The notes: generated by a model from the sequence alone, not told the origin. 64,000 nt of DNA from RYN-230 sp963704995 (GCA_963704995.1 CAVPIM010000010.1:310001-374000); one strand, 5' to 3'; shown: positions 44,599 through 56,433, counted from the first letter of the stretch. Program-made: numbers and translations.

Positions 44599-46015
44599 TT
44601 AACCCCAGGCCAGCATGACCGTCGGGTCATGCAGCATGGCGCCGATGTCGCGGAGCACGGCCGAGCCCAGGTCGCCGTCCACGATGCGGTGGTCGAACGA
44701 CAGCGACAGGGTCGTCACCTTGCGCACCGCGAGCTGGCCGTCTACCACCCACGGCGCGTCCCTGATCTGCCCGAAGGCCAGGATGGCCGCTTCCGGCGGG
44801 GTGATGATCGGGGTTCCCGCGTCCACCCCGAACACGCCCACGTTGGTGATGGTGATCGTGCCGCCGGTCAGGTCGGCCGGGGTCGCCTGGCCCGCCCGCG
44901 CCGACTCGGCCAGGCTGGCCAGCGCCCGGGCCAGCCCCGGCAGGCCCAGCGCGTCCGCGCCCTTGATGGTCGGCACGATCAGCCCGCGGTCGGTGGCGGC
45001 GGCGATGCCCAGATTCACGTAGTGCTTGACCACGATCTCCTGCGCGTCCTCGTCCCAGGTGGAGTTGATCATCGGGTGGCGGGCCACCGCGATCAGCAGG
45101 GCCCGGGCCACCAGCAGCAGCGGTGAGACCCGTACCCCGGCGAACTCCGGCAGCTCCCGCAGGCGCCGCACCGCCTCGACCGTGGCCTCCACGTCGACCT
45201 GCAGGAACTCGGTGACGTGCGGGGCCCGCCGTGCGCTCTGCGTCACCGCCGCCGCGGTGTGCTTGCGGATCCCCCGGATCGGGATGCGCTCCTCCTGAAG
45301 GCCAGGCCGTCCCCCCGCGACCCCGGGCGCTATCCCCCCGGCCGCCGCCTGCTGCACGTCGTCCCGGGTGATGGACCCGCCCGGCCCGCTGCCGGCCAGC
45401 CCGCCCAGGTCCACGCCCAGTTCCCGGGCGAGCTTGCGCACCGGCGGCTTCGCCAGCACGCTCGGGTGGCCGCCCGGCGCACCGTTGGCGCGGCCCGGGG
45501 ACAGTCCAGGATCCGCAACGGAACCGTTCCCGGCCGGTGCCTTGCGCGGCCGCCGGGTGGTCGCGCCGGCCTTGACGCCGTAGCCCACCAGCACAGCCTG
45601 CCGTTCCTCGGCGGGCGGGACCGGCGGGACCAGGTCCTCCGACGAGGGACGCGGCCCGGCGGCCGCGATGGCCGCCGGGTCGGCGGGCGGCGCCGCGGCG
45701 GCCGCGGCGGGGGCAGACGGCGGGGGCGGCTGCCCCCGGCCCGCTTCCCGCCACCCCGGGCACGTCGACGGCGATGATCGGCGTGCCGACGTCCACCGTC
45801 TGGCCCTCGGGCACCAGCAGTTCGGCCACGACGCCCGCGTACGGGCTGGGCAGCTCGACCACGGCCTTGGCCGTCTCGATGTCCACGATGATCTGGTTCA
45901 CGGTCACCGTGTCACCCGGCTTCACCCGCCAGGTGACGATGTCCGCCTCGGTCAGTCCCTCGCCCACGTCGGGGAGCCGGAACTGCCGGCGCTGCGCAGC
46001 CGCAGACTCAGTCAT
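44599..46015 (-). CDS. 2-oxo-acid dehydrogenase E2 (lipoyl acyltransferase), frameshifted
   Basis: This protein of about 472 residues (corrected) has an N-terminal lipoyl domain (about 10-85: RLPDVGEGLTEADIVTWRVK, lipoyl Lys in ETAKAVVEL). An Ala/Pro-rich linker and a peripheral-subunit-binding domain follow (PPVRKLARELGVDLGGLAGS, GPGGSITRDDVQQA). The catalytic domain has HPMINSTWDEDAQEIVVKHY, VPTIKGADALGLPGLARALA and the active-site LSFDHRIVDGD (His, Asp). An extra C near 45725 breaks the frame in the linker; downstream, PSAPAAAAAAPPADPAAIAA resumes. It forms the core of the complex with the E1 subunits encoded upstream. An E3 gene is not present. Confidence 0.87.
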
Positions 46016-46027
46016 GCCAGTCCCCTT

Positions 46028-47011
46028 TCAGGCGGTGAAGGTGCGGTCCACGGCGTCCAGCACCCGGTCCAGGTCGGGCAGGTAGTGGTCCTCCAGCCGC
46101 GACGGCGGGTACGGGGTGGAGAAGCCGCCCACCCGCAGCACCGGCGACTCCAGCTGGTAGAAGCACTCCTGCGTGATCCGGGCCGCGATCTCCGCGCCCA
46201 GGCCGCCGGTGACCGGCGCCTCGTGGGCCACCACGCACCGGCCGGTGCGCCGCACCGACCCGCAGATGGTCTCCAGGTCCAGCGGGGACAGCGAGCGCAG
46301 GTCGATGACCTCGACCGAGCGTCCGTCGGCCCGGGCGGCCACGGCTGACTCCACGCAGGTCCGGACCATCGGCCCGTAACACAGCAGGGTCACGTCGGTG
46401 CCGTCCAGGACGATCCTGGCCCGGTCCAGCGGCAGCGCGCCGTCCAGGCCGGCGGCCGTCTCGACCTCGGCCTTGTCCCAGTAGCGGCGTTTCGGCTCGA
46501 AGAAGATGACCGGGTCGTCGCAGTGGACCGACTGCTGGATCATCGTGTAGGCGTCCGTGGAGTTGGCGCAGGCCACCACGCGCAGCCCGCCGATGTGCGC
46601 GAACAGCGCCTCCGGGGACTCGCTGTGGTGCTCCACCGCGCCGATCCCGCCGCCGCACGGGATCCGGATCGTGACCGGCATGGTCACGTGGCCCAGCGAG
46701 CGCATCCGCATCTTGGCCAGCTGGCTGACGATCTGGTCGAAGGCCGGGAACACGAAGCCGTCGAACTGGATCTCGCAGACCGGCCGGTAGCCGCGCAGCG
46801 CCAGCCCGATCGCGGTGCCGATGATGCCCGACTCAGCCAGCGGGGTGTCAACCACCCGGTTCTCGCCGAAGTCCTTCTGCAGGCCGTCGGTGACCCGGAA
46901 CACGCCGCCCAGCTTGCCGACGTCCTCGCCCATCACGAGCACGCGGGGGTCGTCCTCGAGCGTCTTGCGCAGCCCCGCGTTGATCGCCTTGGACAGCGTC
47001 ATGACCGTCAT
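46028..47011 (-). CDS. 2-oxo-acid dehydrogenase E1 component, beta subunit
   Basis: This 327-residue transketolase-type subunit has TLSKAINAGLRKTLEDDPRV and VMGEDVGKLGGVFRVTDGLQ. It also has RVVDTPLAESGIIGTAIGLA and VEHHSESPEALFAHIGGLRV, and the C-terminal domain (about 200-327: DVTLLCYGPMVRTCVESAVA). It pairs with E1 alpha to decarboxylate a 2-oxo acid with thiamine diphosphate. The start ATG overlaps the E1 alpha stop (ATGA), so translation is coupled. The E2 gene follows after 12 bp. Confidence 0.93.
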   Translation of the reverse strand: MTVMTLSKAINAGLRKTLEDDPRVLVMGEDVGKLGGVFRVTDGLQKDFGENRVVDTPLAESGIIGTAIGLALRGYRPVCEIQFDGFVFPAFDQIVSQLAKMRMRSLGHVTMPVTIRIPCGGGIGAVEHHSESPEALFAHIGGLRVVACANSTDAYTMIQQSVHCDDPVIFFEPKRRYWDKAEVETAAGLDGALPLDRARIVLDGTDVTLLCYGPMVRTCVESAVAARADGRSVEVIDLRSLSPLDLETICGSVRRTGRCVVAHEAPVTGGLGAEIAARITQECFYQLESPVLRVGGFSTPYPPSRLEDHYLPDLDRVLDAVDRTFTA

Positions 47012-48162
47012 CGGGCTTCCTCCCCGGCGAACGAGTCGAGGTAGGCCGCGTACTGCTCGCGCTCGGAGTCCAGCAGCGCGTTCGGCCCCGCGTAGACGTT
47101 CTCGAAGATGGCCAGCGGCCGCGGGTCCGGCATCTCCAGGCAGGCCTGGCGGACCCGGCCGCCCAGCTCGTCCGCCTCGGCGTCCACGCTGGCCAGGAAC
47201 GCGGCGTCGGCGGCACCGGTGCGCACCAGGTACGCCTTGACCCGCTCGATCGGGTCCTTCAGCTTCCACGCTTCCAGCTCGCTGGCCAGCCGGTACCGGG
47301 TCGGGTCGTCGGTGGTGGTGTGCGCGCCCATCCGGTAGGTGAACGCCTCGATGAGCATGGGGCCCTGGCCTTCGCGGGCCGCCTGCATGGCCTTCCTGGT
47401 CACCGCCAGGCAGGCCAGGACGTCGTTGCCGTCCACCCGCAGGCCGGGGAAGCCGAACCCGCTGGCCCGCTGGTAGAGCGGGATACGGCTCTGCCGCTCC
47501 AGTGGCTCGGAGATGGCCCACTGGTTGTTCTGGCAGAAGAACACCACCGGCGCGTTGAACACCGAGGCCCAGATGAACGCCTCGTTGACGTCGCCCTGGC
47601 TGGTGGCGCCGTCACCGAAGTAGACGATGACCGCCTCGCCGTCCTCGCCCACCGCGCCGTCCCGCTGGATGCCCATCGCGTAGCCGGTGGCGTGCAGCGT
47701 CTGGCTGCCGATCACGATCGTGTACAGGTGGAACTTGTGCGCGGCGGGATCCCAGCCGCCGTGGCTGACCCCGCGGAACAGCTCCAGCAGCCGGCTCGGG
47801 TCCAGGCCGCGGCACCAGGCCACGCCGTGCTCGCGGTAGGTCGGGAAGGCCATGTCGCGCGGCCCGAGCGCGCGGCCCGAGCCGACCTGGGCCGCTTCCT
47901 GCCCGAGCAGCGAGGCCCAGATGCCCAGCTCACCCTGCCGCTGCAGGGCGATGGCCTCGGTGTCGATCCGGCGGACCAGGACCAGGTCCCGGTACAGGTC
48001 TTTCAGCTCGCCATCGGTCAGCTCCAGCGGGTAGTCCGGATGCTCGACCCGCTCGCCCTCCGGGGTGAGCAGCTGGATAGTTTCGGTGCGCGGCCCCGGC
48101 GGCCCGTCCAGGCCGGCCTGGCCTCCCGGTGCGGCGACCGCACCGTCGGCGTTGACGGTCAC
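47008..48162 (-). CDS. 2-oxo-acid dehydrogenase E1 component, alpha subunit
   Basis: This 384-residue protein has the thiamine-diphosphate motif GDGATSQGDVNEAFIWASVF ending in NN(Q) (CQNNQWAISEP). It also has FPTYREHGVAWCRGLDPSRL, YRMGAHTTTDDPTRYR (the regulated-loop region) and VRRIDTEAIALQRQGELG. It binds the 2-oxo acid. Similarity does not decide between pyruvate and branched-chain substrates. A valine dehydrogenase gene nearby makes the branched-chain option attractive, but that is inference. GTG 48162 follows GAGGGAG. It is first in the leftward E1a-E1b-E2 operon and faces purS. Confidence 0.92.
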   Translation of the reverse strand: MTVNADGAVAAPGGQAGLDGPPGPRTETIQLLTPEGERVEHPDYPLELTDGELKDLYRDLVLVRRIDTEAIALQRQGELGIWASLLGQEAAQVGSGRALGPRDMAFPTYREHGVAWCRGLDPSRLLELFRGVSHGGWDPAAHKFHLYTIVIGSQTLHATGYAMGIQRDGAVGEDGEAVIVYFGDGATSQGDVNEAFIWASVFNAPVVFFCQNNQWAISEPLERQSRIPLYQRASGFGFPGLRVDGNDVLACLAVTRKAMQAAREGQGPMLIEAFTYRMGAHTTTDDPTRYRLASELEAWKLKDPIERVKAYLVRTGAADAAFLASVDAEADELGGRVRQACLEMPDPRPLAIFENVYAGPNALLDSEREQYAAYLDSFAGEEAR

Positions 48163-48175
48163 GTGGCACTCCCTC

Positions 48176-48216
48176 TGGTGGTGGGGTTCACGAGCCCCCA
48201 TGGTGGTGGGGTTCAC
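48176..48216. promoter_or_regulatory. 16-bp direct repeat between the E1 alpha and purS genes
   Basis: TGGTGGTGGGGTTCAC occurs at 48176-48191 and again at 48201-48216, 25 bp apart start to start. The repeats are only 14-55 bp upstream of the E1 alpha start, in the 132-bp divergent gap to purS. They are a candidate operator for one or both operons, or part of the leader region. Confidence 0.4.
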
Positions 48217-48294
48217 TAGGTCATCGTGGCAGACCGGGCTGCGCCGACGGAAACCCCGGTACGCAAGACCCAGACTCAAGGGAGGCGGGAACCA

Positions 48295-48537
48295 GTGGCC
48301 CGAATCGTCGTCAACGTGATGCTCCGCCAGGAGATCCACGATCCGCAGGGGGAGGCGATCGCCAGCGCGGCGCACCGGCTCGGCTTCGGCCAGGTGCTCG
48401 GGGTCCGGCAGGGCAAGCGGTTCGAGGTGGAACTGAGCGGGCCCGCGGACGAGGCCGCGCTGGGCCGCGTGGCCGAGCTGGCCGGGGAACTGCTGGCTAA
48501 CCCGGTGATCGAGGAGTTCACGTTGCACGAGAGCTGA
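48295..48537 (+). CDS. purS: Phosphoribosylformylglycinamidine synthase subunit PurS
   Basis: This 80-residue protein (RIVVNVMLRQEIHDPQGEAI, LGFGQVLGVRQGKRFEVEL, LANPVIEEFTL) is the small bridging subunit of FGAM synthase. It joins the PurL and PurQ subunits and lets ammonia pass between them in the fourth step of purine synthesis. GTG 48295 follows GGAGG by nine bases; an upstream in-frame start would add 23 unlikely residues. purQL are not directly adjacent: an anti-sigma-like ATPase gene intervenes. Confidence 0.93.
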   Translation: MARIVVNVMLRQEIHDPQGEAIASAAHRLGFGQVLGVRQGKRFEVELSGPADEAALGRVAELAGELLANPVIEEFTLHES

Positions 48538-48708
48538 CCTGAACCGGCCCTTTCCGCCGCCGGGCCCATGGAGCACAACTACATAACACTAAGAGTTCAC
48601 GATTATCCGCGCCAGGGCCGGGAAAGGTCTCAAGTGGCCAGCGCCAAGACGGGATGAGGGACCTGAGGGCGGATGCGGGCTCACATGAGACGCGCCGAGG
48701 AGTCGATT

Positions 48709-49287
48709 GTGGACGTTGAGTTCTGCCTGGTGTTTCCGCATGAGGCACTCAGCGTGCCGGTCATGCGCAAGGTCCTGGGCGACACCCTACGCCGGCTCGG
48801 GGCCGATGAGGAAGGGGTCAGTGACCTCCTCCTCGCGGTGACCGAGGCCTGCACCAACGTGCTCAAGCACGGTGCACCCGGGCCGAGGTACGAGGTGGTG
48901 GCCCGGATCGGCCAGCGCGGCTGCCTCATCCAGGTGCTGAACGACGAGCGCGGCCTCGATCCGCTGCTGGTGCCGGCCCCGCGCCGGCCCATGTGGGACG
49001 CGGTGCACGCACCGGGGCGCTTCCGCCGCCGGGCGGCAGGCACCGGGCCCCGGCGGGTCCCGCGCCCCAATGGGCGGTGGCGCCCGGCCGGGCAGCCGCT
49101 CACCGAGGACCAGATGATCGCCCTGCTGCCGGAGTCCGGCCGCGGCCTGGCCATCATGCGGGCGTGCGTGGATGATGTGACGCTGAGCAGCGGGCCCGGC
49201 CTGGGCACCGTTGTCTCCCTGGAGAAGCGGATGGAGTGGCGGGACGACGCGCCGCTGCTGGAGGGCGAGCTGCGGAACGCGGGCTGA
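48709..49287 (+). CDS. Anti-sigma-factor-type ATP-binding protein (HATPase_c, RsbW-like)
   Basis: This 192-residue GHKL ATPase has the N-box LLLAVTEACTNVLKHGAPGP (about 45-65) and the G1 region IQVLNDERGLDPLL. A Pro/Arg-rich insert (about 100-130) precedes the G2 region LLPESGRGLAIMRACVDDVT, then GPGLGTVVSLEKRM. Members act as serine kinases of anti-anti-sigma factors or as cell-envelope stress switches. No partner sigma factor or STAS gene is next to it. GTG 48709 has GAGGAG six bases upstream; earlier in-frame starts have weaker sites. It sits between purS and purQ, in the same direction. Confidence 0.85.
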   Translation: MDVEFCLVFPHEALSVPVMRKVLGDTLRRLGADEEGVSDLLLAVTEACTNVLKHGAPGPRYEVVARIGQRGCLIQVLNDERGLDPLLVPAPRRPMWDAVHAPGRFRRRAAGTGPRRVPRPNGRWRPAGQPLTEDQMIALLPESGRGLAIMRACVDDVTLSSGPGLGTVVSLEKRMEWRDDAPLLEGELRNAG

Positions 49288-49381
49288 CTGCGGCCCGGCC
49301 CCCGGATACCGCCCCTGACCATCCGGCCGGGCACGGTAACCTGCAGGCAGACCACCCCGCTCTCCCTCTGCGAGGACGCTC

Positions 49382-50055
49382 ATGACAGCCCGTGTGGGCG
49401 TCATTACCTTCCCTGGGTCGCTGGATGACGCCGATGCCGCGCGCGCCGTGGCCCGGGCCGGCGCCGAGCCGGTCCCCCTCTGGCACGGTGACCGCGATCT
49501 GGGCGGCCTGGCCGCCGTGGTCCTGCCGGGCGGCTTCTCCTACGGTGACTACCTGCGCTGCGGGGCCATCGCCCGGTTCGCGCCCGTGATGGGCGAGCTC
49601 ATCCCGGCGGCCCGCGCCGGGCTGCCGGTCCTGGGCATCTGCAACGGCTTCCAGATCCTGTGCGAGGCCCACCTGCTGCCGGGCGCGCTGACCCGGAACG
49701 CGGGCCTGCGGTTCATCGACCGTGTGGTCCGGGTGCGCATCGAGGACACCGGCACCCCGTGGACCGCGGACTACGCCGAGGATCAGGAGATCAGCGTGGT
49801 ACTCAAGAGCGGCGAGGGCGCGTACGTGGCCGATCCGGCCACGCTGGCCCGGCTGACCGCGGCGGGCCAGGTCGTCGCGCGCTACGCAGGCGGCAACCCG
49901 AACGGATCCGTTGGGGATATTGCGGGCGTGCGCAACGAAGCAGGCAATGTGGTCGGGCTGATGCCGCACCCGGAGCACGCGATCGACGCGCTGACCGGGC
50001 CCGGCGCCGACGGCCTGGGCTTCTTCACCTCCGTGCTCCGTGAGCTGGCCGGCCG

Positions 50056-50059
<4 letters not shown>
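49382..50059 (+). CDS. purQ: Phosphoribosylformylglycinamidine synthase subunit PurQ
   Basis: This 225-residue class I glutamine amidotransferase has the nucleophile Cys87 (VLGICNGFQIL). The His and Glu of the triad are near the C-terminus (MPHPEHAIDALTGP). VITFPGSLDDADAARAVARA at the N-terminus and VLPGGFSYGDYLRCGAIARF are also typical. It supplies ammonia from glutamine to PurL through PurS. ATG 49382 is preceded by a weak GAGGAC site. Its stop overlaps the GTG of purL (GTGA), so the two are translationally coupled. Confidence 0.95.
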
Positions 50060-52380
<2,321 letters not shown>

Positions 52381-52392
52381 CAGAGTGTTCGG

Positions 52393-53044
52393 CTAGTACG
52401 CCGACCAGAACATGATCAGCTGCGGCCAGGGCTTGCCCGTCGCGCACTTCTGCAGCTCGGCCACGACCGACCCGCCCGAGGACGCGGTGCCCAGCGCCAG
52501 GCAGCGCCGATCCGACGCGCTGCGCAGCGGCGAGTAGTCGCGGCCCTGGCTGTCGGTTCCCATGAATGGGTGATACCAGCGCTGGTCCAGGCCCGTGTCG
52601 CAGGGCGCCAGCTGCGCGGTGGCATCGGCTCCGCGGCCCACCGCGGTCAGGCACCGCCCGTTCGGGGTGAACAGCAAGACGATCCCGCCGCCCCCCATCT
52701 CGTCGGCCTGCCACTGCTGGCCGGACTGGACCGTCTCGCCGCCGCTGCTCGGAGTGAACAGGAGCCCGCCCGCCCCGCCGGACAGCAGCGTCGCCGAGGA
52801 ACTCGAGGATCCGGCCCGGCCGGTGCGCCCCAGGTTGGCCAGGCCCACCGACTGCTGGCTGGTGATCTTGTTGGACAGCCGGAGATGGCCCCCCTGCGCC
52901 GCGGTTCGTGCTCCTGGAATGCAGGAAGGCCACCACTCCCACCCCGACCAGTACCGCCAGCACGATCGTGGCGCTGATCAGGACGGCCGCCGTGGCCTTC
53001 GATCTCTCCTTGCCCCGTCGCCCTGGACCCCGCATCCCTGCCAT
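52393..53044 (-). CDS. Membrane-anchored ricin-type (QxW) lectin-like protein, frameshifted
   Basis: This protein of about 217 residues (corrected) has a basic cytosolic start (RGPGRRGKERSKATAAV) and one transmembrane helix (about 20-45: LISATIVLAVLVGVGVVAFL). An extracellular domain follows with RCLTAVGRGADATAQLAPCD, DQRWYHPF and SASDRRCLALGTASSGGSVV. These are CLxxxx...QxW-type segments of a beta-trefoil. One extra base near 52895 separates the two frames; after it, HLRLSNKITSQQSVGLANL reads on. It lies convergent with purL. It may bind cell-surface sugars; this is inference from the fold. Confidence 0.7.
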
Positions 53045-53191
53045 AGGGATGACGATTACTTGCTACCGGCCGGTTAGGCCAGCCATATCCAGAAATCGCT
53101 CAAATCACGATATATGTCGTCACCCAGCGGGCCCGGCTGTCTACGTGGCGTCCGGATAATGGTGATTCGGGTCACGGTAGGTTAGGGGCTG

Positions 53192-53671
53192 ATGCCGCCC
53201 CGCCGCCCCGATCCCCAGCGACTGCTCACCGCCCTGGACGCGCAGCGTTCGGCGCTGGGCCAGGATCCGTGGCCGGGCCCGGCGGAGCCGGCGCGGCTCG
53301 GCCGGGCGCTGGCGTTCGCGGTGCTCGCGGCGCTGGACGCCGGCCTGGAGCCGCAGCGGGAGGCCGCCCGGGCGGCGGTCACTTACCTGCTCGGCCTGCT
53401 CGCCGACGACGCGCCCGGGCGCGCGGTGGAGGTCCGGGTGCCGCCGTACGCCGCGGTCCAGGCCATCGCCGGGCCCCGGCACACCCGGGGCACCCCGCCG
53501 AACGTCGTGGAAACTGACGCCGTGACCTGGGTCAGGCTGGCCCTCGGCCGGCTGTCCTGGGCCCAGGCGCGGGAGGCCGGGCTGGTCAGTGCCAGCGGGC
53601 CGCGCGCGGACCTGTCGGACTGGCTGCCGCTACTGCGCGGTATGACCAGCGCTTCCGCTTCATTAGACTGA
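53192..53671 (+). CDS. SCP/maleylpyruvate-isomerase-like small protein near purF
   Basis: This 159-residue soluble protein has a helical N-terminal half (LGRALAFAVLAALDAGLEPQ) and the C-terminal sterol-carrier-like stretch. The latter includes AVEVRVPPYAAVQAIAGPRH, TRGTPPNVVETDAVTWVRLA and LGRLSWAQAREAGLVSASGP. Related 'sterol carrier family' proteins sit next to purF in other actinomycetes. A link to purine synthesis is not established. The start at 53192 is the first in-frame codon with coding bias. purF follows after 4 bases, so it is probably in the same operon. Confidence 0.8.
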   Translation: MPPRRPDPQRLLTALDAQRSALGQDPWPGPAEPARLGRALAFAVLAALDAGLEPQREAARAAVTYLLGLLADDAPGRAVEVRVPPYAAVQAIAGPRHTRGTPPNVVETDAVTWVRLALGRLSWAQAREAGLVSASGPRADLSDWLPLLRGMTSASASLD

Positions 53672-53675
53672 CCGC

Positions 53676-55148
53676 GTGGTCAACCCCGATGGCCGACTGA
53701 CGGACGATGTGAATCCCGGAGACCGGCCTCCTCGGGACGCATGCGGAGTCTTCGGCGTGTGGTCCCCCGGTGAGGAAGTCGCCAAGCTCGCCTACTTCGG
53801 CCTCTACGCCCTGCAGCACCGGGGCCAGGAGTCGGCGGGCATCGCGGTCAGTGACGGCGACCGGATCGTGGTGTACAAGGACATGGGCCTGGTGGCCCAG
53901 GTCTTCGACGAGGCTGCCCTGTCCGCGCTGCGCGGCTACATCGCGGTCGGCCACTGCCGGTACTCGACCAGCGGCGCCTCGGTCTGGGAGAACGCCCAGC
54001 CCACGTTCCGGTCCACCCCGGTCGCGAGCCTGGCCCTCGGCCACAACGGCAACCTCATCAACACCCTCGAGCTCGCGGCTATCGCCAGCGGCGCCGACGG
54101 CGAGCACGCCCTCTTTCCCGGCCGGCGGGCCTCCACCGACACCGACGTGCTCACCGCGCTGTTCGCCGACCCGCGGATGGCCAGCGTCGAGGAGAGCGCC
54201 CTGGCCGCGCTGCCGCTGGTGCGCGGGGCCTACTCGCTGGTGTTCATGGACGAGCACACGCTGTACGCGGCCCGCGACCCGCAGGGCTTCCGCCCCCTGG
54301 TGCTGGGCCAGCTGGCCGGCGGCTGGGTGGTGGCCAGCGAGACCGCGGCCCTGGACATCGTGGGCGCGTCCTTCGTCCGGGAGATCGAGCCGGGCGAGCT
54401 GATCACCATCGACGAGCGCGGGGTCAGGTCGCGGCACTTCGCCCGGCCGCACCCGGCGGGCTGCCTGTTCGAGTACGTCTACCTGGCCCGCCCGGACACG
54501 GCCATCGCGGGACGCAGCGTGCACGCCACCCGGGTCCAGGTCGGCCGGATGCTGGCCGCCGAGCACCCGGTCGAGGCGGATCTGGTCATCCCGGTGCCGG
54601 AGTCCGGCACGCCGGCGGCCATCGGTTACGCCCAGGCCAGCGGCATCCCCTACGGCCAGGGGCTGGTCAAGAATTCCTACGTCGGGCGGACGTTCATCCA
54701 GCCCAGCCAGACCATCCGGCAGCTCGGCATCCGGCTCAAGCTGAACCCGCTCCGCGAGGTCATCGCCGGGCAGCGGGTGGTCGTGGTGGACGACTCGATC
54801 GTGCGCGGCAACACCCAGCAGGCCATCGTGGCCATGCTCCGCGAGGCAGGCGCCGCCGAGGTGCACGTGCGCATCTCCAGCCCGCCGGTGGCGTGGCCCT
54901 GCTTCTACGGCATCGACTTCGCCACGCGGGCCGAGCTGATCGCGGGAAGTTCCTCGGTCGAGGAGATCCGCGACTCGATCGGGGCCGACTCGCTCGGCTT
55001 CATCTCGCTGGAGGGCCTGACCGAGGCGACGACGATCCTGCCGGAGCGGCTGTGCCGGGCTTGCTTCGACGGCCAGTACCCGATCCCGGTCGCCGAGGCC
55101 GAGCGGGGCAAGCACCTCCTGGAAGTCGTCCCGCCGGTCATGTCATGA
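53676..55148 (+). CDS. purF: Amidophosphoribosyltransferase
   Basis: This 490-residue enzyme catalyses the committed step, PRPP plus glutamine to phosphoribosylamine. The N-terminal propeptide (22 residues) ends before the nucleophile Cys23 (DACGVFGVW). The PRTase domain has the PRPP loop VVVVDDSIVRGNTQQ. Cysteines in CLFEYVYLARPD, VAWPCFYGIDF and RLCRACFDGQYPIP are those that bind the Fe-S cluster in Bacillus-type PurF. It starts at GTG 53676. Its stop overlaps the purM start by ATGA. Confidence 0.95.
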   Translation: MVNPDGRLTDDVNPGDRPPRDACGVFGVWSPGEEVAKLAYFGLYALQHRGQESAGIAVSDGDRIVVYKDMGLVAQVFDEAALSALRGYIAVGHCRYSTSGASVWENAQPTFRSTPVASLALGHNGNLINTLELAAIASGADGEHALFPGRRASTDTDVLTALFADPRMASVEESALAALPLVRGAYSLVFMDEHTLYAARDPQGFRPLVLGQLAGGWVVASETAALDIVGASFVREIEPGELITIDERGVRSRHFARPHPAGCLFEYVYLARPDTAIAGRSVHATRVQVGRMLAAEHPVEADLVIPVPESGTPAAIGYAQASGIPYGQGLVKNSYVGRTFIQPSQTIRQLGIRLKLNPLREVIAGQRVVVVDDSIVRGNTQQAIVAMLREAGAAEVHVRISSPPVAWPCFYGIDFATRAELIAGSSSVEEIRDSIGADSLGFISLEGLTEATTILPERLCRACFDGQYPIPVAEAERGKHLLEVVPPVMS

Positions 55149-56191
55149 ACAACACCTACCGTGACGCCGGCGTGGACATCGCCGCGGGTGAGCGCGCCGT
55201 GGACCTGATGCGAGCCTCGATTGCCCGGACCAGCGGCCCGGAAGTGATCGGCGGCCTGGGCGGCTTCGCCGGGCTGTTCGACGCGAGCCGGCTGACCACC
55301 ATGCGGCGGCCGCTGCTGGCCACCTCGACCGACGGCGTGGGCACCAAGGTGCTGATCGCCAGCCGGCTGGGGGTGTACGACACGGTCGGCATCGACCTGG
55401 TCGGGATGGTCGTGGACGACCTGGTGGTGTGCGGGGCGCAGCCGTTGTTCATGACGGACTACATGGTCTTCGGCTCCCTCCAGCCGGAGCGCGCGGCGGC
55501 CATCTTGTCCGGCGTGGCCGAGGGGTGCGTGCAGGCGGGCTGCGCCCTGATCGGGGGGGAAACGGCCGAGCACCCCGGTCATTTCGGCCCGGACGACTTC
55601 GACCTGGCCGGCGCGGCCACCGGCGTGGTCGATCACGACGACCTGCTCGGCCCGCACCGGGTCCGGCCCGGCGACGTGGTGCTCGCGCTGGGCTCCTCGG
55701 GGCTGCATTCCAACGGTTTCTCGCTGGTCCGGCAGGTGCTGGAGCGCGCCGGGCTGGACCTGGCGGCCGAGTTCAGTGAGATCGGCCGGCCGCTGGGCGC
55801 CGAGCTGCTCACCCCGACCCGTATCTACGCGCGGGACTGCCTGGCCCTGGCCGCTGGCTGCGACGTGCACGCCTACGCCCACATCACCGGCGGGGGGCTG
55901 GCCGCCAACCTGGCCCGGGTGCTGCCGGCCGAGGCTGACGCGGTACTGGACCGGGGCAGCTGGCGGCCGCCGGCCGTCTTCGGGCTGCTCGGGGAGCGTG
56001 GCGGGGTGCCCTCAGCCGAGATGGAGCGGGTCTTCAACATGGGCGTTGGCATGGCCGCCGTGCTGGCCCGCGGGGACGCCGACCAGGCCCTGGGCATGAT
56101 GGCCGACCGCGACGTCCCGGCGTGGGTGCTCGGTGAGATCGTGCCCGGCTCGGGGAACGCCCGGCTGGCCGGACGGCACCCAGCAGGCTAG
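55145..56191 (+). CDS. purM: Phosphoribosylformylglycinamidine cyclo-ligase
   Basis: This 348-residue AIR synthetase (FGAM to AIR) has YRDAGVDIAAGERAVDLMRA, LLATSTDGVGTKVLIASRLG, the ATP-site FMTDYMVFGSLQPERAAAIL and ALIGGETAEHPGHF. It also has HAYAHITGGGLAANLARVLP and FNMGVGMAAVL. The start codon overlaps the purF stop (ATGA). It is the last gene of the rightward purine cluster; the convergent DUF3073 gene ends 11 bp after it. Confidence 0.95.
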   Translation: MNNTYRDAGVDIAAGERAVDLMRASIARTSGPEVIGGLGGFAGLFDASRLTTMRRPLLATSTDGVGTKVLIASRLGVYDTVGIDLVGMVVDDLVVCGAQPLFMTDYMVFGSLQPERAAAILSGVAEGCVQAGCALIGGETAEHPGHFGPDDFDLAGAATGVVDHDDLLGPHRVRPGDVVLALGSSGLHSNGFSLVRQVLERAGLDLAAEFSEIGRPLGAELLTPTRIYARDCLALAAGCDVHAYAHITGGGLAANLARVLPAEADAVLDRGSWRPPAVFGLLGERGGVPSAEMERVFNMGVGMAAVLARGDADQALGMMADRDVPAWVLGEIVPGSGNARLAGRHPAG

Positions 56192-56202
56192 GCCGTCAGG
56201 CG

Positions 56203-56433
56203 CTACCCGTTGCCGAAGCCGAGATCGTCCTCGTCTTCGTCGTCCTCGTCGGCATCATCGGTGTCCGCGTTATCCGCGTAACGTCCCGCGACGTAGGGGT
56301 CGACATCCGAATCCCCATCGTCCCTGCCGACACCCAGCTCAGTCCGCAGCCGGTCAAGGTCCGTGCCGCCGCTGTTGTACTTCAGCTGGCGTGCCACCTT
56401 TACCTGCTTGGCCTTGGCTCGGCCGCGCCCCAT
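56203..56433 (-). CDS. DUF3073 small acidic protein
   Basis: This 76-residue protein begins GRGRAKAKQVKVARQLKYNS, the DUF3073 signature. A short helix (GGTDLDRLRTEL) and a very acidic tail follow (DDADEDDEDEDDLGFGNG). It is conserved next to purM in many actinomycetes, including Streptomyces; its function is unknown. The basic start and acidic end suggest an RNA- or nucleoprotein-linked role, which is speculative. ATG 56433 matches the family start. Confidence 0.9.
   Translation of the reverse strand: MGRGRAKAKQVKVARQLKYNSGGTDLDRLRTELGVGRDDGDSDVDPYVAGRYADNADTDDADEDDEDEDDLGFGNG

Noticed and set aside
53586..55115. Minus-strand 509-codon frame
   Set aside because: It is the antisense of purF, with no motif.
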